64,000 nucleotides of DNA. Source: Hymenobacter coccineus (GTDB lineage: Bacteria > Bacteroidota > Bacteroidia > Cytophagales > Hymenobacteraceae). Below the pieces are notes generated by a model that searched no databases, was not told the origin of the DNA, and saw only the letters and a program-made list of their open reading frames with translations. The stretch covers positions 62,001 through 126,000 of the forward strand of contig NZ_MDZA01000111.1 of the NCBI RefSeq assembly GCF_001816125.1. Direction: 5' to 3'. Both the position numbers and the translations under genes were made by a program. This document shows, in pieces, positions 61,102-64,000 of this stretch. The first letter of the stretch is position 1. Each line of letters begins with the position of its first letter.

Positions 61102-62004
61102 TCAGCCCCACAGAGCCGCTGCTACCCGGAACGTATTGGCGTGGGCTTCCACAATGTCGGCGATGCGGGTGGAGTAGCCGCCGCCCATGCACACCACCAC
61201 AGGCAGGCCCTGGGCGTGGCAGAGGCGGAGCACCAGCTCGTCGCGCTGGCGGCAGCCGTCGCGGCTCAGGGCCAGGTAGCCGAGCTTGTCGGTGGCCAGC
61301 ACGTCCACGCCGGCCAGGTAGAAGATGAAGTCGGGGCGCACCTGCGCCACCAGGGGCCCCAGGGTGGCGGCCAGCAGGGTGAGGTACTCGGCGTCGGCGG
61401 TGCCGTCGGGCAGGGGCTGGTCGAGGTCGGAGGTTTCCTTGCGGCCGGGGTAGTTGCGGGCGCCGTGTACCGAGTAGGTGAACACGCGCGGCTCGTGCTG
61501 GAAAATGGCGGCCGTGCCGTTGCCCTGGTGCACGTCTAGGTCCACAATCAGCACCTGCTTCGCCAGCCCGTTGGCCAGCAGCCAGGCGGCGGCGGCGGCC
61601 TGGTCGTTCAGCAGGCAGAAGCCCTCGCCCCGGTCGCGAAAGGCGTGGTGGGTGCCGCCGGCAATGTTGAACGCCGCGCCGTGCACCAGGGCCCGCCGGG
61701 CGCACTCGATGGTGCCACCCAGGATGGTGATTTCGCGCGCAAACAGCTCCGGCGACCACGGGAAGCCCGTCACCCGCTCCTCCTGCCGGGTGAGCTGGCC
61801 CCGGCGCAGGCGCTCGTAATACCCAGCGTCGTGCACCCGCAGAATGTCCACGTCGGGCGGCGGCGTGGGCACAAAAAAATCGTCGGCCGTGGCTGTGCCT
61901 TCGTGCAGCAGCTGCTCGGGCAGCAGCTCGTACTTCAGCATCGGGAAGCGGTGGGCGGCCGGCAGCGGGTGGGCGTAGCTGGGCGCGAAGGCAATGGGCA
62001 GCAT
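61102..62004 (-). CDS. Histone-deacetylase-family protein (AcuC-like)
   Basis: A 300-residue arginase-fold amidohydrolase. It has the GGTHHAFRDRGEGFC region, zinc ligands in VLIVDLDVHQGNGTAAIF and the Asp of FIFYLAGVDVLATD, and MGGGYSTRIADIVEAHA near the end. Bacterial members remove acetyl groups from acetyl-CoA synthetase, polyamines or other small molecules. The His pair of the charge relay is in THHAF. The start MLPIAFAPSYAHPLP is typical. Stand-alone gene; the substrate cannot be assigned. Confidence 0.9.
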   Translation of the reverse strand: MLPIAFAPSYAHPLPAAHRFPMLKYELLPEQLLHEGTATADDFFVPTPPPDVDILRVHDAGYYERLRRGQLTRQEERVTGFPWSPELFAREITILGGTIECARRALVHGAAFNIAGGTHHAFRDRGEGFCLLNDQAAAAAWLLANGLAKQVLIVDLDVHQGNGTAAIFQHEPRVFTYSVHGARNYPGRKETSDLDQPLPDGTADAEYLTLLAATLGPLVAQVRPDFIFYLAGVDVLATDKLGYLALSRDGCRQRDELVLRLCHAQGLPVVVCMGGGYSTRIADIVEAHANTFRVAAALWG

Positions 62005-62048
62005 CGGGTTAGGCTTTCGTTGTCAGCGTATAACCAGTAGGAAAGGAT

Positions 62049-62111
62049 TGTAAAACGGAGTGGCACTCCATTTCCGTGCGAACCCTAAACGGCGTGCCAC
62101 TCCGTTTTACA
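62049..62111. repeat. Short palindrome, family D
   Basis: TGTAAAACGGAGTGGCAC at 62049-62066 is exactly complementary to GTGCCACTCCGTTTTACA at 62094-62111. No other copy was seen in the window. Confidence 0.7.
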
Positions 62112-62200
62112 GCGCCGGGTACACCGGCTCAACAGTTGCGCTGGGAATATGGCCGGTTGGAATGGCTGCCACGCCCAGCGCCGGGGCCCCTAAAAGCAAG

Positions 62201-62270
62201 GGCGGTGGTTTGAAACGGGGTGGCCCGACGACTAAAAAGTCGCCGGGCCACCCCGTTTCAAACCACCGCC
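62201..62270. repeat. Perfect long palindrome, family C copy 2
   Basis: Left arm 62201-62227 (starting GGCGGTGGTTTGAAACGG) and right arm 62244-62270 are exactly complementary over 27 bp. The 16-base loop ACGACTAAAAAGTCGC forms a further stem. The inner part matches the repeat at 59601-59709. It sits between the deacetylase-like gene and the tRNA. Confidence 0.8.
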
Positions 62271-62275
62271 AAAGC

Positions 62276-62308
62276 AAAAAGCCTCCCCGCGCGGCGGAAA
62301 GGCTTTTT
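62276..62308 (-). terminator. Terminator of tRNA-Val
   Basis: On the minus strand AAAAAGCCT at one end pairs with AGGCTTTTT at the other, with an inner CCGC/GCGG stem, giving a T5 tail. It begins one base after the tRNA. Confidence 0.72.
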
Positions 62309-62309
62309 G

Positions 62310-62384
62310 TGAGGCATACTGGGCTCGAACCAGTGACCCCCACCGTGTCAGGGTGGTACTCTGAACCAACTGAGCTAATACCCC
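62310..62384 (-). tRNA. tRNA-Val (anticodon GAC)
   Basis: On the minus strand the acceptor arm GGGGTAT pairs with ATGCCTC, the D arm holds AGCTCAGTTGGTTCAGAG, the anticodon stem is CCACC/GGTGG with loop CTGACAC (anticodon GAC), and the T arm holds GGTTCGAGCC. The CCA end is not encoded, so a CCA-adding enzyme is needed. Terminated by the hairpin that follows. Confidence 0.95.
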
Positions 62385-62566
62385 AAAGATGCCCGCGCCG
62401 GGGGCGGCGGGCCGGGCAAAGGTAGCACCGGCCCGCGGATTTTTAGGGCCCCGGGGCCCCGGCGGGCAACTTTCTGCCCGGGGCCAAGTATAGGGCATTG
62501 TCGATACCCGATGTGGGGCCCTGGTGGGGCCACCGTTTTTTACCCCTTTATCCATTCCCTTTATTT

Positions 62567-63262
62567 ATGAAAAACCTTCTCCTCACGCTTATGCTGGGCG
62601 CCGCGGCGGCCCCGGCAGCTATGGCCCAGGCCCGCGCCGGCGGCAACATGTCTTCGAAAGACTATACCGGCGGCGCCGTCACCGACTCGCGCAACACGGG
62701 CTTCGGCATCAAGGGCGGCTACAACCTGACCAACCTCTACGGCAGCGGCAAGGGCTTGTTCAACCCCGACTACCTCAACGCTTTCCACGGCGGCATCTAC
62801 GGCCAGTTTGGCTTCAACCAAGTGTCGTCCCTTCAGGTCGAGCTGCTGTACACCCGCAAGGGCTACACCGCCAACTTTGCCGGCGGGGCCTACAACGAAA
62901 GCCAGCGCACCACCCGCCTGAACTACTTGCAGCTGCCCATCCTGTACGTGGCCAATTTCACCAAAAACCTGAGCTTCCACATCGGCCCGCAGGTGTCGCT
63001 GCTGACCAACGCCCGGGTGTACGACCAGGACCTTGCCTTATCCGCCGGCGGCTTCAACTCGCTTGACTACGGCGCCGTGGCCGGCTTTGAGGGCCGCGTG
63101 GGCCCCGCCCGCATCGGCGTGCGCTACGACCTGGGCCTGGGCAACGTGTACAAGGACGGCGTATCGGTAAAGTATGGCAACAACACTGTGGCCAACCTGA
63201 CCAATACCAACTTGCACAACCAAACCTTCCAAGTGTACCTGGGTTTGGGCTTCACCCAATAG
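62567..63262 (+). CDS. PorT-like outer-membrane beta-barrel protein
   Basis: A 231-residue protein with a signal peptide (MKNLLLTLMLGAAAAPAAMAQ). The mature part is built of antiparallel strands with the PorT-type pattern GFGIKGGYNLTNLYG, SSLQVELLYTRKGYTANF, LNYLQLPILYVANF, SFHIGPQVSLLTNA and a final strand TFQVYLGLGFTQ. PorT-family barrels are common in Bacteroidota; one member is linked to T9SS. Which role this copy has is not clear. The ATG at 62567 is preceded by an AT-rich leader. Confidence 0.88.
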   Translation: MKNLLLTLMLGAAAAPAAMAQARAGGNMSSKDYTGGAVTDSRNTGFGIKGGYNLTNLYGSGKGLFNPDYLNAFHGGIYGQFGFNQVSSLQVELLYTRKGYTANFAGGAYNESQRTTRLNYLQLPILYVANFTKNLSFHIGPQVSLLTNARVYDQDLALSAGGFNSLDYGAVAGFEGRVGPARIGVRYDLGLGNVYKDGVSVKYGNNTVANLTNTNLHNQTFQVYLGLGFTQ

Positions 63263-63353
63263 GCCCACCGGGGGCCCATTGCCGCCTGTGCCGCCTGCCT
63301 GCGCGTACCCTCCGGGTTGCGGTGGGCAGGCGGCTTTTTTATTTCCTGTTCCC

Positions 63354-63857
63354 ATGCCCGTTCTCGACCCCAACGCCCTGTACGCCACCCGCGAGCTGAT
63401 TGTGGGCCGTGGCCTGGCGGTGCTCGCCGCCTGGGTCATCGGCAACCTGGCCATCAGCGGCTACGCCGTGGCCCACGCCGACCGCCGCCACGCGTCCTAC
63501 TACTTCCATTTCATGAACGCGGCCTGGGCCCTGGTGAACGCGGGCATTGCCGCCTGGGGCATCGTGATGCTGCGCCGCCTGCCGCCGGCTGGCTGGTCGC
63601 TGGCCGCCGAGGCGGGGGCCCATCACCACGACGAAAACCTGTTCCTCTTCAACACTGGGCTCGACGTAATTTACATCATCGTGGGCCTCTGGCTGCGCCG
63701 CCGGGCCGCCGCACCCGACGCGAGCAACCCCACCCGATTGGCCGGCTTCGGCCGCTCAGTGCTGCTCCAAGGCGCTTTCCTGTCCGCGTTCGACCTAGCG
63801 ATAACGGCCTTGCTGCACCTGGCTGGGGCCCCGTTGCGGGCCGCCGGCCTGCTGTAG
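63354..63857 (+). CDS. DUF6992-like membrane protein
   Basis: A 167-residue protein with four hydrophobic segments. Recognisable are the pattern RGLAVLAAWVIGNLAISGYAVA, HASYYFHFMNAAWALVNAGIA, NTGLDVIYIIVGLWLRRRA and a last segment LQGAFLSAFDLAITALLHLAG. It resembles the Bacteroidota family of unknown function known as DUF6992. A His-rich segment, GAHHHDENLFLFN, lies between the second and third segments. The stop codon lies at the edge of a palindromic repeat. Complete. Confidence 0.72.
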   Translation: MPVLDPNALYATRELIVGRGLAVLAAWVIGNLAISGYAVAHADRRHASYYFHFMNAAWALVNAGIAAWGIVMLRRLPPAGWSLAAEAGAHHHDENLFLFNTGLDVIYIIVGLWLRRRAAAPDASNPTRLAGFGRSVLLQGAFLSAFDLAITALLHLAGAPLRAAGLL

Positions 63858-63951
63858 CGCGGGCGCTGCAAGTCCGCGCTGCTCGCTTCGCTCTGCCGGT
63901 AACCGGTGAACGATTACCGTTTAGCGACTCGGATTCGCAGAGTCTGAGCTA
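63855..63951. repeat. Diverged palindromic repeat, family E copy 3
   Basis: TAGCGCGGGCGCTGCAAG at the left and a matching right end AGTCTGAGCTAC, with CGCTTCG, CCGGT and TTTAGCGAC in the centre, mirror the order of parts in 52830-52914. It begins at the stop codon of the membrane-protein gene. Confidence 0.45.
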
Positions 63952-63954
63952 CAC

Positions 63955-63994
63955 GCAAAAAGGCCCGCTACTGCACAGTAGCGGGCCTTTTTGC
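63955..63994 (+). terminator. Intrinsic terminator
   Basis: GCAAAAAGGCCCGCTACTG is perfectly complementary to CAGTAGCGGGCCTTTTTGC around a CA loop, with T5 at the end. It follows the DUF6992-like gene and the repeat. Confidence 0.8.
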
Positions 63995-64000
63995 TGTTAA

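Noticed and set aside
1-64000. Prophage, integrase, transposase or rRNA operon
   Set aside because: No frame with phage, integrase or transposase motifs and no rRNA-like sequence was seen; the tRNA-Val shows no att-like duplication.

Overview
The window reads as chromosomal DNA of a GC-rich member of the Bacteroidota, most likely Cytophagales and closest in style to Hymenobacter. Supporting signs are type IX secretion (T9SS) sorting domains, a TonB-dependent receptor, PorT-like barrels, hybrid-style PAS kinases, near absence of Shine-Dalgarno sequences, and a genome-wide liking for GGGCCC. The genus is inferred from gene content and not from a search.

Layout. 1-771: the 5' end of mutS (minus strand) and a frameshifted TrmH-type methyltransferase, with a palindromic repeat between them. 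924-6426: a signalling locus with a six-PAS histidine kinase, a single-domain response regulator, an RsbQ-like alpha/beta hydrolase and a second PAS kinase that overlaps it. 6632-15009: housekeeping and RNA/DNA genes (TerC, YajQ, a hotdog thioesterase, an NYN nuclease-cold-shock fusion, a YdjM-like membrane protein, mfd). 15047-29706: envelope proteins, redox enzymes, proB and proA split by an AraC-SDR cassette, NDH-2, an orphan second RsbQ and a ModE-like regulator. 29895-39253: TonB receptor, small envelope proteins, an exporter, a zinc-ribbon gene with an internal amber codon and a second AraC-SDR cassette. 39570-51383: a minus-strand pur/pyr block in the transcription order pyrF-pyrE-purL-purQ-purCE-purD-purN-purF-purM. 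It encodes GAR transformylase, FGAM synthase, AIR synthase and an animal-like fused SAICAR synthase/AIR carboxylase, plus the last two UMP steps. 52208-54465: a decayed T9SS-secreted repeat protein interrupted by a MITE-like element. 54854-64000: a sigma-54 response regulator, a putative phenolic-lipid cluster (FAD oxidoreductase, type III polyketide synthase, methyltransferase), a TonB-domain protein, a histone-deacetylase-like enzyme, tRNA-Val(GAC) and two membrane proteins.

Two window-wide themes stand out. First, at least five families of imperfect palindromes of roughly 60-150 bp sit between (and once inside) genes; several have conserved loops, so they look like mobile non-autonomous elements and not simple terminators. 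Second, several otherwise intact genes carry one-base frameshifts, mostly at G/C runs. This may mean consensus errors in the assembly or real decay; the sequence alone cannot decide.

No rRNA, CRISPR array, prophage or transposase gene was seen. The best candidates for unusual biology are the RsbQ-PAS kinase pair, the FAD/PKS III/methyltransferase cluster, the NYN-cold-shock fusion and the MITE-split T9SS gene.
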